Shown piece after piece: positions 17,813-26,411 of a stretch of DNA of 64,000 nt. How positions within the stretch are numbered: the stretch's first letter is position 1; each line of letters starts with the position of its first letter. Below the pieces are notes generated by a model. The model had not been told where the DNA came from and made no database searches. It worked only from the letters and a program-made list of their open reading frames with translations. The translations under genes and the position numbers were made by a program. Source of the DNA: Leptolyngbya sp. KIOST-1 (GTDB taxonomy: Bacteria > Cyanobacteriota > Cyanobacteriia > Phormidesmidales > Phormidesmidaceae); assembly GCF_000763385.1 (NCBI RefSeq), contig NZ_JQFA01000002.1:3286001-3350000 (forward strand), in the 5' to 3' direction.

Positions 17813-19033
17813 TTATGTGGTCAGCTGTCGCCGGGGTAGGTTGGTCAACGCAAAGCCCACCGCCATCACCAGCAGCAGCGCCCCCATCCAGAAGGGGGAG
17901 AGCATGCCCGAGCGATCGAACACCCAGCCCGCCCACAGAGGCCCCGCGATCGAGGCCACGCTTTGCAGCGCCTGGTTGCCGCCCAGGGTTTTGCCCTGCT
18001 CCTGGGCCGACACGCGAATCGAAATCAGCCCCCGCAGTGCCGGAATCACAAACCCAACCCCCAGGGCCAGCATTGCCTGGGTGGTATAGAGGGCCGGAAT
18101 CAGCACCGGGCTGCCCGCCGGAATCAGCACCACCCCGCCAAAGGCCAACGCCACCAGAACCAACCCCGCCACCGCCAGTTTGGCCTCCCCAAACCGGGGC
18201 AGCAGTTGGCGAATCAGCCCCCCCTGCACCACTGTGGAGACAATGCCGATGAAGAAGAACACCATCGCCGCCTGGCTCGGTCCCCAGCCGTAGCGGGTGT
18301 TCAAAAACAGCACGAAAATACTGCTGAAGCCCGCAAAGGCAAAGTTAAAGATAAAGAAGGAAATCAGCAGGCCCTGGATGCGGCCATCGCGCAGAATGTC
18401 GCTGAGCTGGCCCAGGGGGTTGAAATCCCGCAGAGCTAGGGGACGGCGCTGGTCGGGCTCCAGGGATTCGGCCAGCACAAAGTAGCCCAGCACAAAGTTG
18501 AGCAGGGCAATGGTCCCGGCCACAAACACCGGCAGGTTGAGGCTGATGTTGGCCAGGGCTCCGCCCGCCGCTGGCCCCAGGGTAAAGCCCAGGCCAAAGG
18601 CCGCCCCGGTGATGCCAAAGTTCTTGGCCCGGTCCTCGGGTGGCGAAATATCGGCAATGTAGGCCTGGGCCGTGGCGGCCACGCCGCCGGTCACCCCATC
18701 GAGGATGCGGGAGAAGAACAGCATCCACAGGGTGGTGGCAAAGCCGAAGATAAAGTAGGAGATCGCCGTCCCCAGGACACACACCAACATCACCGGGCGG
18801 CGACCGTAGCGATCGGACAGGGCACCGATGACTGGGATGGCGATAAACTGGGCGATCGCATAGCTCGATACCAGCATCCCCAGGGTGAAGGCATCGGATT
18901 GGAACCGCCCCACCAGAAACGGCAGAATCGGGAAAATCAGGCTCTCGCCCAGCTTGTCGAACAGGATGGTGATGAAAATGAATACCAGCCGGGGTGCGGA
19001 GAGGGTTTTGGCGTTGACGGGAGTTACGGACAT
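17813..19033 (-). CDS. Major facilitator superfamily transporter (TetA-like)
   Basis: A twelve-helix MFS protein of about 406 residues from the ATG at 19033; the frame upstream of that translates a CCCACC-type repeat. It carries the helix 2-3 loop motif GALSDRYGRRPVML and LDGVTGGVAATAQAYIADIS, as in TetA-type drug/H+ antiporters. The substrate is unknown. The 5' leader is a short G-rich (plus strand) repeat. The hydrolase gene lies upstream on the same strand about 100 bp away. Confidence 0.85.
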   Translation of the reverse strand: MSVTPVNAKTLSAPRLVFIFITILFDKLGESLIFPILPFLVGRFQSDAFTLGMLVSSYAIAQFIAIPVIGALSDRYGRRPVMLVCVLGTAISYFIFGFATTLWMLFFSRILDGVTGGVAATAQAYIADISPPEDRAKNFGITGAAFGLGFTLGPAAGGALANISLNLPVFVAGTIALLNFVLGYFVLAESLEPDQRRPLALRDFNPLGQLSDILRDGRIQGLLISFFIFNFAFAGFSSIFVLFLNTRYGWGPSQAAMVFFFIGIVSTVVQGGLIRQLLPRFGEAKLAVAGLVLVALAFGGVVLIPAGSPVLIPALYTTQAMLALGVGFVIPALRGLISIRVSAQEQGKTLGGNQALQSVASIAGPLWAGWVFDRSGMLSPFWMGALLLVMAVGFALTNLPRRQLTT

Positions 19034-19130
19034 GGGTGGGTAGGTGAGTGGGTGGGTGGATGGGTGAGGGGTGGATGGGTAGGGTGCATAACGCTGGGGC
19101 GAGGCTTCGCCAACGCGAAGCAATGCACCG
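19034..19130. repeat. GGGTGG-rich repeat and palindromic REP-like element
   Basis: From 19034 to 19080 the plus strand is GGGTGGGTAGGTGAG-like, four to six G-runs spaced by 2-5 bases. It is followed by an inverted repeat AGGGTGCAT (19081) ... ATGCACC (near 19120) with a further GGCTTCGCC palindrome inside. The G-runs lie immediately upstream of the MFS start codon. Confidence 0.6.
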
Positions 19131-19132
19131 TG

Positions 19133-20059
19133 CTAAGCCACCGAAACTCCCGAGGGCGCGATCGCAGGCGCACCCTGCCGTGCCACCCAGGCTTCCAGAT
19201 GGCCATTCACCACCTCGGGAATCTCATCCTGGGGGCAGTGGCCTGCCCCTTCGAGGGGAATGAACTCTTCAACGGCAGCGAAGTTGGCCAACTCGCGGCC
19301 CAGGGCGATCGGTTCCCAGGGGTCGGCGGTGCCCCAGAGAATTAGCGCTGGGCAGGTGATCTGCGGCAGCAGATCCTCCGGCAGCGGCCCGTCGAAATTG
19401 TTGATAAAGGCCCAGAACACATCGGCTGCACCGGGTTCGCGGGCGGGCTCCAGCAGCAGTTCAATCAGCTCGTCGGTAACAGCCTCGGGATTGCCGTAGG
19501 CGGTGCGGAGGACGGCGCGGATCCGTCCCGGTCGAGCGATCTGGGCGAACAGCCAGTGCACCAGGGCGCGGTTTTGGAGGACTTTCTTGAGCGCCGGGCG
19601 GCCCAGGCGGCGCATGGGGGGTTGGGTGTGCAGCTTGCGATCGCAGATCTGCCTGAGCGCACAGTCCACCAGCACCACTCCCCGGCTCTGCTCCGGGGCC
19701 ATCACCGCTGCCTGGAGCGCCACCACCCCACCAATAGAGTTACCCACCAGAAACGCGGACTCCTGCACAATCTCCCGCACAAAGTCCGCCACCTGAGTGC
19801 CCCAGGTGTCGAAGTCGTAGGCCAGCGGTTCCCCAGGGGCGGGCTTGGCCGACTTGCCAAAGCCCAGCAGATCCACCGCAAACACCCGGTGGTTGGCCGC
19901 CAGGGCCGGAATAGTCTTGCGCCAGTGGCCCACGCTGGCTCCAAAGCCGTGGATCAGCACCAGGGCGGGGCCAGAGGTACCGGCTTGCTGATAATTAATG
20001 GCTTGGCCGCGCCACTGCCAGGTCCGGTTGGCGATCGGGATCTCGACGACAGGCATCAT
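19133..20059 (-). CDS. Alpha/beta-fold hydrolase
   Basis: A 308-residue hydrolase. The start at 20059 (MMPVVEIPIANRTW) has AAGGAG six bases upstream. Signatures are LVLIHGFGASVGHWRK (oxyanion region), FAVDLLGFGKSAKP, the nucleophile elbow LVGNSIGGVVAL (G-N-S-I-G), the acid Asp in LWGTADPWEP and the catalytic His in GAGHCPQDE, all complete. This pattern is common in chloroplast/cyanobacterial hydrolases related to haloalkane dehalogenase. The substrate is unknown. The two Rieske oxygenase genes lie upstream on the same strand. Confidence 0.85.
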   Translation of the reverse strand: MMPVVEIPIANRTWQWRGQAINYQQAGTSGPALVLIHGFGASVGHWRKTIPALAANHRVFAVDLLGFGKSAKPAPGEPLAYDFDTWGTQVADFVREIVQESAFLVGNSIGGVVALQAAVMAPEQSRGVVLVDCALRQICDRKLHTQPPMRRLGRPALKKVLQNRALVHWLFAQIARPGRIRAVLRTAYGNPEAVTDELIELLLEPAREPGAADVFWAFINNFDGPLPEDLLPQITCPALILWGTADPWEPIALGRELANFAAVEEFIPLEGAGHCPQDEIPEVVNGHLEAWVARQGAPAIAPSGVSVA

Positions 20060-20099
20060 GGCGTTCTCCTTATGTGGGTTTCGTTGTGTCACACAGGGC

Positions 20100-20278
20100 G
20101 ATGACGCACCCTACAGGTAGTTGTCGTAGGGTGGGCACTGCCCACCGCCCTCAATTCGATGAAAATTCTTTGGTTTCAAAGGTTTTGCGGCCTCATCCCC
20201 TCCTGAGAGGGGTAGGGGTGGGTCATCCCAGATCTCGGACCCACCCCGCCCTGCGGGCACCCCTCCCAGGAGGGGACG
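20100..20278. repeat. Intergenic palindromic repeats
   Basis: Two repeat elements lie between the hydrolase and the first Rieske gene. One, 20127-20146, is TAGGGTGGGCACTGCCCACC and recurs exactly at 21425-21444. The other, about 20195-20278, is a long inverted repeat built from CCCCTCCTGAGAGGGG, GGGTGGGTC / GACCCACCC and CCCTCCCAGGAGGGG, like widespread cyanobacterial REP elements. Confidence 0.65.
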
Positions 20279-20285
20279 GCATGTT

Positions 20286-21335
20286 CTAACCCGTCACCGA
20301 CTCCACCGGCAGCACCGTTTCCGGCAGGGCCGAGGGCACCGCGTAGCGCTTCAGCAGCTTGCGGTAGGCGATCAGCGTCGCGTCGCTGGCCACCAGCAGT
20401 TCTTGCCGCATGTCCTGGTAGGGGGCGACCTGGGGCACCTGGGTTTTGACCACCACATCGTCTTCCTGCATGATTTTGTTGCCCACCTGGGCGGTGTTGC
20501 CGTCCAGCCAGTGGCCCAACCCCGGCACCTGGTTGAGGAAGTTGCGAATGTTCACCGACTTGACCACCGTGATCGCCTCGTCCACCGGGATGTGGACCAT
20601 GATGCTCTCGATTTTGTAGCGGCCAAACTGCACCGCCGAGTAGGTGACGTTGGGCAGGGCAAAGCGGTAGGTCTTGTGGGCTTCGGGGTCGTCCTGTTGC
20701 AGCACAAACCGCATCACGCCGTTGAGGCGGTTCACCTTGATGGGCAGGCTGGCGGCCAGTTCGTAGTCGCCCACCGTCACCTCGTAGTCGTCGATTTCGG
20801 TGTTCTGGGGCGCGTTGCTGGCCCCGATCGCCCCCTTGTGCATAAACAGCGCATGGGAGGTGTCGATGGCATTCTCCATAGTGCGGGTGAAGTGGGCGGC
20901 GAACTCGTGGCGGCTGTAGGTGGCGGGCCGCACGGGTGCTTCAAACTGCGGGAACTCGGGGATGGGCGGGCGGCGATCCGCCGGTAGCTCGGGGCTGCCG
21001 ACAAACAGCCACACCAGGCCGTACTTTTCCTGCACCGGGTAGGATCGCACCCGCGCCCGCTTGGGAATCGGGGTGCCGGGGGCATCGGCGGGAATGTGGC
21101 TGCACTGGCCGTCGGGCTCGTAGCTCCAGCCGTGGTAGGGGCAGCGCAGGCAGTTGCCTTCCACCCAGCCCAGGGCCAGGCTGGCCCCCCGGTGGGCGCA
21201 CTGGTTGTCGAGGGCGATCACCTGTCCCTGGGCATCGCGATAGAGGACGTAGTCGTGGCCCAGGAGCTTTAGCGGCGTGGGCTTGGAGCCCACCTCGTGG
21301 CTGAGTTCGACGGCGTACCAAAAGTTTTCGAGCAT
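20286..21335 (-). CDS. Rieske [2Fe-2S] oxygenase, PaO/aromatic ring-hydroxylating type (copy A)
   Basis: A protein of about 349 residues from the ATG at 21335 (MLENFWYAVEL); the frame before it is repeat DNA. The Rieske cluster ligands are in CAHRGASLA and LRCPYHGWSY (C-x-H ... C-x2-H). The mononuclear iron site is D-x2-H-x4-H in DTSHALFMHKG. It is soluble or peripheral, with no obvious membrane anchor. In cyanobacteria this family includes pheophorbide-a-oxygenase-like and sterol/carotenoid-type monooxygenases; the substrate here is not predictable. It lies next to a close paralogue (copy B) and an alpha/beta hydrolase. Confidence 0.88.
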   Translation of the reverse strand: MLENFWYAVELSHEVGSKPTPLKLLGHDYVLYRDAQGQVIALDNQCAHRGASLALGWVEGNCLRCPYHGWSYEPDGQCSHIPADAPGTPIPKRARVRSYPVQEKYGLVWLFVGSPELPADRRPPIPEFPQFEAPVRPATYSRHEFAAHFTRTMENAIDTSHALFMHKGAIGASNAPQNTEIDDYEVTVGDYELAASLPIKVNRLNGVMRFVLQQDDPEAHKTYRFALPNVTYSAVQFGRYKIESIMVHIPVDEAITVVKSVNIRNFLNQVPGLGHWLDGNTAQVGNKIMQEDDVVVKTQVPQVAPYQDMRQELLVASDATLIAYRKLLKRYAVPSALPETVLPVESVTG

Positions 21336-21339
21336 GGCG

Positions 21340-21444
21340 GTGGGGGAGTGGGTGGATGGGTGGGCGGGTAGGTGGGTGGATGGGTAGATGGGTGGATGGG
21401 TGGATGGGTGGATGGGTGGATGGGTAGGGTGGGCACTGCCCACC
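21340..21444. repeat. (GGGTGGAT)n tandem repeat in the leader of the copy A oxygenase gene
   Basis: The plus strand carries at least eight near-perfect copies of the octamer GGGTGGAT, with some TA or CG variants, directly upstream of the ATG at 21335, ending in the palindrome TAGGGTGGGCACTGCCCACC. The G-runs could form G-quadruplexes on the non-template strand of divergent transcription. Confidence 0.8.
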
Positions 21445-21467
21445 AGAGAATTTTGGGAAAAGGCGGC

Positions 21468-22529
21468 CTACCCGACGCTGACTTCGACCGGGGCTTTGCC
21501 GTTGCCGTTGGTGGCCACCGAGACTGGGGGGATGCCGTAGTCGCTGCCGATCGCCCAGCCCCATTCCACGCACTGGCGAATCAGCTTGCGGTAGGCCAGT
21601 TGCAGGCTGTCGGAGGCCAGCAGAATTTCGCCGGTCAGGGGCACTACCCGGGGCACCTGGCTTTCGATCACCGCTTTGTCTTCTAAATAGGTGTCGTTGG
21701 TATTTTTGCGGGAATTCCAATCGGCCCAGGCCTGGGGCAGGAAGTTGCGCAGGCCGATCCACTTGGTCAGGGTGGTGGTTTCGTCCACCGGGATGTTGCT
21801 GGCGAAGTAGATGTACTGGTAGCCGCGAAAGTTGAAGTCGAGGTGAATGCGGTTGATGTTGGGCATGTGGGCGGTGAGGGTGGCGCTGGAATAGGGGCGA
21901 TCGCGCTTCACGATCAGCTTCAGCAGCCCGGCCCGCTTGGGGGGCTTGGAGACGGTGCGGGCGGTGGCGCTCCAGTCCTCCACCTGCACCTCGTAGGGGG
22001 GTACCACCGCGTCGTCCCGCAGATTAAAGAACACCGAGTGGACAAAGGGCGCGTGGGAGCTGTCCAGGCCGCTTTCCACCACGCGGGTATAGTGGGCATT
22101 CCAGGTGTATTCCCCAGTGATGGCGCGCCAGGCGGGGTCGCCGTACTCGGGCAAAGGCGGAATGGGGGGGCGTGCCTCGGCGGGTAGGTCGCCCACAAAC
22201 AGCCACACCAGGCCGTAGTGCTCTTCCACCGGGAAAGCTTCAATTTTGGCCCGCTTGGGAATGGGGGTGCCGGGCTGGTCGGCGGGGATGTGGACGCAGG
22301 TGCCGTCGGCGTCGTAGCGCCAGCCGTGGTAGGGGCAGCGGATGCAGTTGCCCTCCACCCAGCCCCCCGCCAGGGATGCGCCCCGGTGAATGCAGCGATC
22401 GCGCATCGCCACGACTTGCCCATCCGATCCCCGGTAGAGCACGTAGTCTTCGCCCATCAGCCGCACCGGGCAGGGAGCGCTGGTGACGGCGGCGCTAAAT
22501 TCAACGGCGTACCAGAAATTTTTGAGCAT
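21468..22529 (-). CDS. Rieske [2Fe-2S] oxygenase, PaO/aromatic ring-hydroxylating type (copy B)
   Basis: About 353 residues from the ATG at 22529 (MLKNFWYAVEF), which matches the start of copy A. Rieske ligands lie in CIHRGASLA and IRCPYHGWRY; the iron-site motif is DSSHAPFVH. It shares most of its motifs with copy A, so the two probably arose by tandem duplication, but spacing and C-terminal halves differ clearly. The gene lies about 130 bp upstream of copy A on the same strand, separated by the octamer repeat, so cotranscription is possible but the repeat may break it. Confidence 0.88.
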   Translation of the reverse strand: MLKNFWYAVEFSAAVTSAPCPVRLMGEDYVLYRGSDGQVVAMRDRCIHRGASLAGGWVEGNCIRCPYHGWRYDADGTCVHIPADQPGTPIPKRAKIEAFPVEEHYGLVWLFVGDLPAEARPPIPPLPEYGDPAWRAITGEYTWNAHYTRVVESGLDSSHAPFVHSVFFNLRDDAVVPPYEVQVEDWSATARTVSKPPKRAGLLKLIVKRDRPYSSATLTAHMPNINRIHLDFNFRGYQYIYFASNIPVDETTTLTKWIGLRNFLPQAWADWNSRKNTNDTYLEDKAVIESQVPRVVPLTGEILLASDSLQLAYRKLIRQCVEWGWAIGSDYGIPPVSVATNGNGKAPVEVSVG

Positions 22530-22924
22530 AGAAATCTCCTGGGGGATTGGGCGACCAGGCCCCATGGGGCCGAGGCTTGACACCGCCACGCCTGGGACAG
22601 ACGTGCCGATTAACACAAGCTGAATTGATGTAAAAGCTTGGTTTGAGATTGCCCAATCAGGCCAAAGAAATCGCGGCTCTCCGCCGAAAACGGGCCACTT
22701 TAGCTAAAATCCCCTAGCTCTACAAAAATTTACCTGCCGATCGGACCTCTATCTACGGGTATCTACGGATACCTGAATAGACGGGGTCTAGACCGCCCGT
22801 AAACCAGGCGGTCTGTCAAACTCGTGCTGAATTTGCTTTGAGTACCCCCGGTTGGCTGGGCAAACGCCGTTTGCCCCTACGCAAGCTTCCTGGTTGGAAT
22901 CGAGGTGATGCGTTCGGAGGTGGA
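22530..22924. other. Intergenic region with a short palindrome
   Basis: I see no gene in these 395 bp. Near the end is GGGCAAACG / CGTTTGCCC (22858-22866 and 22868-22876), a palindrome of the type repeated in cyanobacterial genomes, which may end transcription of the kinase gene to its right. The copy B promoter should lie between about 22530 and 22780; no clear -10 stands out. Confidence 0.5.
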
Positions 22925-24535
22925 TTAGAGAGTTTTGGGTTCGAGGGGCAGAAAGACCGTAAGCACTTCTCCGGCCTGGGGGCGCTGCCGCACGATCAGT
23001 TTGCCGCCCAGGGCCTGGAACAGATTCTTGGTGGCGTTCAGGTTCAGGCTCAGACCGCCGGTTTCGGGCTGAAACATGAGCAGCTGGCCCAGGGCTTTGA
23101 ACGGGGATGAGAATGAATCGGCTTCGGAGGGGGGCTGGGCACAGCCTTCGGGGGGCTGCGACTGAAACTGAAGTTTGAGCTGATGGCCCGCCAGGGTCAC
23201 GGCCAGCTCGATATGGCTGTAGGGGGGCAGGCTGTGGGTGAAGCGATCGATCAGCCCGGTGAGCACCTGGGTGAGCATGGCCGGGTCGCTGTTGACCATG
23301 GGCAGGCAGGGGGGCACATTTACTGTCAAACTCAGGTTGCGGCGGCTGGCCTGCTGCTGCCACCGAGGGATGGAGTCGTCGAACAGCTGGTTGAGGGAAA
23401 TGGCCGACAGGGGCGATCGCGGCCGGGCGGCCCGGTCGGTTTCCAACTCCACAGCGCGAAAAATCAGGCTGAAGCGATCGATCTGCTGAGTACACTCGCG
23501 ATCGATCTGCCGCAGGCGCTTGGCGGCCTCGTCGCTGATGTCTTTGCGCTTGAGCAGCGATCGCGTCAGGGTGCGAATGGTGGTCAGCGGCGTGCGGATT
23601 TCGTGGGCCATGGCCTTCAGCAGCTCGGTGTCGGGGCTGTCATCGGGCGGGGCCTCTGGTTCGGCAAAGGCGGTGCGGTTGACCTGGGCTTCGACGTGGG
23701 GACTGGGGTCGGTTTGAAAGGCCGCCAGGGTAGGGCGAGCAGGCAGAGCCAGGGCCGGCATAGCCGCTGTTGACTGTGGCCCAACGGCTCCCGCGTCGGG
23801 CTGAAAGCGCTGCCTGAGCTGCATAAGTAGCAGCTGGCTGTAGCGGGTAACCAGGCGGTAGTCGGGCTCTACCGGAGGAAATTGCGCCAGCAGGCGATCG
23901 AGGGCTGGAACCAGAGGGGGCCGGGTGGTCGCCACGCGATCGCGCAGTTGTTGCACCCCCTGTTCCACCACCGCCGGGTCAAAGGAAAACTGAAACTGCG
24001 GTAGTCCATTGCTGCCATAGCCCAGCACCAGCAGCAGGCTAAAGTGCTGGGTCAAGAGCAGGCAAAACCGCTCACCCATCAGCGGATCGTTGTTGGTCAA
24101 AGGCACCATCTGTAGATCGCAGGCGGGGCCAGCGGTGTCTCGCTGGCCGTGGCCCGGCAGCAGCGGGCGCGTCACCGAAAGAATTTGTTCCAGGGGCTCG
24201 GGCACCAAAAGCCAGTGGGAGAGTCGCTGCCCCATCAGGCGATCGGGCAGCACCGGAAACGGACCTGACAACACTGTGCCCATCAGCGGCATTGGCTTGC
24301 TCCGGTCGGCGACTGCTGCCGCTGCCGAACGTTCTACCAGCAGCTTGATTAGGGCCGTAAGTCCACCCAGCCATTCGTGCTCGGCCTGCATGTGGGCCTG
24401 GGGCAGAGCGTCCGTGCCACCGCTCAGTAACCCAAGGGCGGCTTCCCGCTGCCAGTGGGCATCCTCTGAGCCCGCAACCGTTGGGGTTTGCGGCTCATGG
24501 AACAATGAACTCAGGGGTGAAAACTGTTGCACCAA
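22925..24535 (-). CDS. Sensor histidine kinase with degenerate ATPase domain
   Basis: A 536-residue cytoplasmic protein. The N-terminal 300 residues are a sensory region I cannot name. The dimerisation helix has the phospho-acceptor in AMAHEIRTPLTTIRTL (about residue 310). The C-terminal ATPase keeps its overall shape (MLTQVLTGLIDRFTHSLP, then GGLSLNLNATKNLFQALGG) but lacks the two Asn of the N box (Gly and Arg instead) and has no D-x-G-x-G motif. ATP binding in the normal way is doubtful. Family members of this type are common in cyanobacteria; it may be phosphorylated in trans. No response regulator is adjacent. Confidence 0.82.
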   Translation of the reverse strand: MVQQFSPLSSLFHEPQTPTVAGSEDAHWQREAALGLLSGGTDALPQAHMQAEHEWLGGLTALIKLLVERSAAAAVADRSKPMPLMGTVLSGPFPVLPDRLMGQRLSHWLLVPEPLEQILSVTRPLLPGHGQRDTAGPACDLQMVPLTNNDPLMGERFCLLLTQHFSLLLVLGYGSNGLPQFQFSFDPAVVEQGVQQLRDRVATTRPPLVPALDRLLAQFPPVEPDYRLVTRYSQLLLMQLRQRFQPDAGAVGPQSTAAMPALALPARPTLAAFQTDPSPHVEAQVNRTAFAEPEAPPDDSPDTELLKAMAHEIRTPLTTIRTLTRSLLKRKDISDEAAKRLRQIDRECTQQIDRFSLIFRAVELETDRAARPRSPLSAISLNQLFDDSIPRWQQQASRRNLSLTVNVPPCLPMVNSDPAMLTQVLTGLIDRFTHSLPPYSHIELAVTLAGHQLKLQFQSQPPEGCAQPPSEADSFSSPFKALGQLLMFQPETGGLSLNLNATKNLFQALGGKLIVRQRPQAGEVLTVFLPLEPKTL

Positions 24536-24722
24536 GGCGTCACCTGTCTCAGGGAGAAGTCAACTGCGACCCATAAGCCACAGTTGCCAGGTTGCCCATC
24601 TCAGACAACCTGTTGTCTACTACGAGACTAAGCCCTGAGCCCCCCATTGAGCTATGGGTAGAACCGAACGGAAACCCGGCATTGCCCCAGGATGAGTCAG
24701 TCCAACCCTGCCCAACCCAGCC

Positions 24723-25079
24723 TTACCCAAACCAACTGGATGGAACAGGCTCGGTTTCAACCCGCTCTCTGCCCTGGCAGCGTTGCCAAACTTCAGGCCG
24801 CCCCAGCAGAGCATCAATTCCCTGGTGAATGAGTTGATGGATTTGAGCGTGCTGCTCGGAGGAATAGCAGTGTCCGGTTGAGGTCATCTCACAGGCGGCA
24901 CTGCTGTCCATGGTGACGTAGACTACGGGCAGCCGAGCGAGAACGTAAGCGGTCAATTTTTGGCGCAGCTCTGGAACGGCATAAACCTGGCGATATTCGT
25001 AGAGGGGATAGGCCGCTAAAATGTCGTCAATTTTATCAGTTACGATCGGTAAAGTTAGATTGACAATCGCTTGCTTCAT
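24723..25079 (-). CDS. Conserved cyanobacterial protein, possibly ComFB-like
   Basis: A 118-residue soluble protein. It resembles cyanobacterial short proteins with LPIVTDKIDDILAAYP near the N-terminus, LTAYVLARLPVVYVT in the middle and HQLIHQGIDALL at the end, loosely similar to the ComFB family but without its clear cysteine motif. Two cysteines are present (CEMTSTGHC). No function is proposed; ComFB members bind cyclic di-AMP or di-GMP in some reports, but the similarity here is weak. Confidence 0.55.
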   Translation of the reverse strand: MKQAIVNLTLPIVTDKIDDILAAYPLYEYRQVYAVPELRQKLTAYVLARLPVVYVTMDSSAACEMTSTGHCYSSEQHAQIHQLIHQGIDALLGRPEVWQRCQGRERVETEPVPSSWFG

Positions 25080-25498
25080 GAGGGTTAAACTCCAGGAATG
25101 TGCAGAGATGAGCCTAGGCGTGACTGGTTAATCAAGTCAGGGATCAAGCTAAACAGCAAAAAAGCTGGCTTGAACGGCGTGAATGCCGAATTCGAAGATT
25201 GAGTCAAATTTTTGTCGAGACGACCTCCTCAGCCTTGGAATGAAGCTGAGCTGGTCGTCGGGCTAGTTGTCAGAGTCAAGCTCTGGAAAAGATTGAAAGC
25301 GCTGAAGCGAAACACGTCCCACCTCCATCAGATACTCCCTATATATGCAGGCCAATGGCGATCGCCCTACTTAAGTTTTAGAAAATAATTATTTTTCTCT
25401 TTCAGGTGATTGTGAAAACTATGTAAAGTGCATCGTTTCTCAATCGTTGTTAGTCTTGGCAGGAGTGGGGTCCTTCAAGGTATTACATAATGTAATGG
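25080..25498. other. Intergenic region with palindrome near the next start
   Basis: These 419 bp hold no gene that I can support. An AT-rich patch (25370-25400, TTTTAGAAAATAATTATT) could be a promoter. The perfect palindrome ATTACAT-A-ATGTAAT (25482-25496) is two bases before the predicted GTG start of the next gene and would occupy its ribosome-binding region. Confidence 0.45.
25482..25496. promoter_or_regulatory. Perfect 7-bp-arm palindrome at a translation start
   Basis: The sequence ATTACATAATGTAAT has two complementary 7-bp arms with a one-base centre. It lies directly before the GTG at 25499, in the place of a ribosome-binding site, and looks like an operator for a dimeric regulator. 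The regulator is not known. Confidence 0.4.
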
Positions 25499-26167
25499 GT
25501 GAATGAATCGCCCTTGAGAGCTGCTCAAAGTGTGGTATCTGGTGTGCTTGCAGAGTCGGGATTGCGGCCAGTCGCTCTACTGGTCTGTGGGGGAATGCAC
25601 TCCCCCAGCTATAGCGGGCAGGTGTTGACCACCCTGGCTCGGGATCAGAGGCTGAGTCAGCTGAGTACGGTGGTCGGGGTGCCCCAGGGCTCCCTGGTCG
25701 TGTCCCCCTTTGCGCTGCGCCGGGCGCTTGACACGGCCCTGGCCCAGCCAATCGGACAGGCGGCGGTTCCGCCAGCGCTAATCATTTGGGCGTTTAGCGC
25801 CGGCTGTGTGGGGGCGGCAGCGCTGGCGGCGCACTGGCAGCGCCACCGGGGCCCGGTGCTGGCCCTGTTTTTGGTCGATGGCTGGGGCGTGCCCCGCGAT
25901 GTAGCCATCCCCACCCATCGACTCAGCCACGACCGGTTTACCCATTACACCTCGCGCTGGTTGGGGGCCGGGGATGATGATTTTTGTGCCGAGCCAGCGG
26001 TGCCTCACCTGACCCTCTGGCGGCAGCCCCAGGCGGTCATGGGGTGGGTGACAGGGACTGGTCAGACCGCCGCTGATCAGCCCAGCCAAAAGCTGACTGC
26101 AGCTGACTTTCTCTGTCAGCGATCGCAGGCGGCCCTGGGCCGCTACAGGGCCAGTGGCATAGTTTGA
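25499..26167 (+). CDS. Conserved hypothetical protein, hydrolase-like
   Basis: A 222-residue protein with no signal peptide. It contains ALIIWAFSAGCVGAAALAAHW, in which F-S-A-G may be a nucleophile elbow of an alpha/beta hydrolase, and several hydrophobic beta strands (PVALLVCGG, GPVLALFLVDGWGVP). The full catalytic triad is not evident. The GTG start at 25499 is uncertain because the palindrome fills its upstream region. Confidence 0.55.
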   Translation: MNESPLRAAQSVVSGVLAESGLRPVALLVCGGMHSPSYSGQVLTTLARDQRLSQLSTVVGVPQGSLVVSPFALRRALDTALAQPIGQAAVPPALIIWAFSAGCVGAAALAAHWQRHRGPVLALFLVDGWGVPRDVAIPTHRLSHDRFTHYTSRWLGAGDDDFCAEPAVPHLTLWRQPQAVMGWVTGTGQTAADQPSQKLTAADFLCQRSQAALGRYRASGIV

Positions 26168-26411
26168 CGGCTCAGGGCCCAGGGCTGCTCTATGCCGAAG
26201 GTAGGATGAATATCAACAGCTCATAACCAGGACCCCAAAGTGGACTCCTGACCCATAAAGACCCCGACCTCTGCTGCTACTATGGGGGGAAATGTTTCTC
26301 ATGTAACAGCATTTAGCAACCCCATTCCTGTAAAGCAGCGGCGGTGAATCTGTTCACTGCCCGTGTGGCCCGAGGGAGAAAATGTTCTGATTTAGTTTTC
26401 TTCTTACAGCA

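Noticed and set aside
22788-23495. Minus-strand 235-codon frame
   Set aside because: It overlaps the 3' end of the sensor kinase in another frame and reads Pro/Arg-rich noise.
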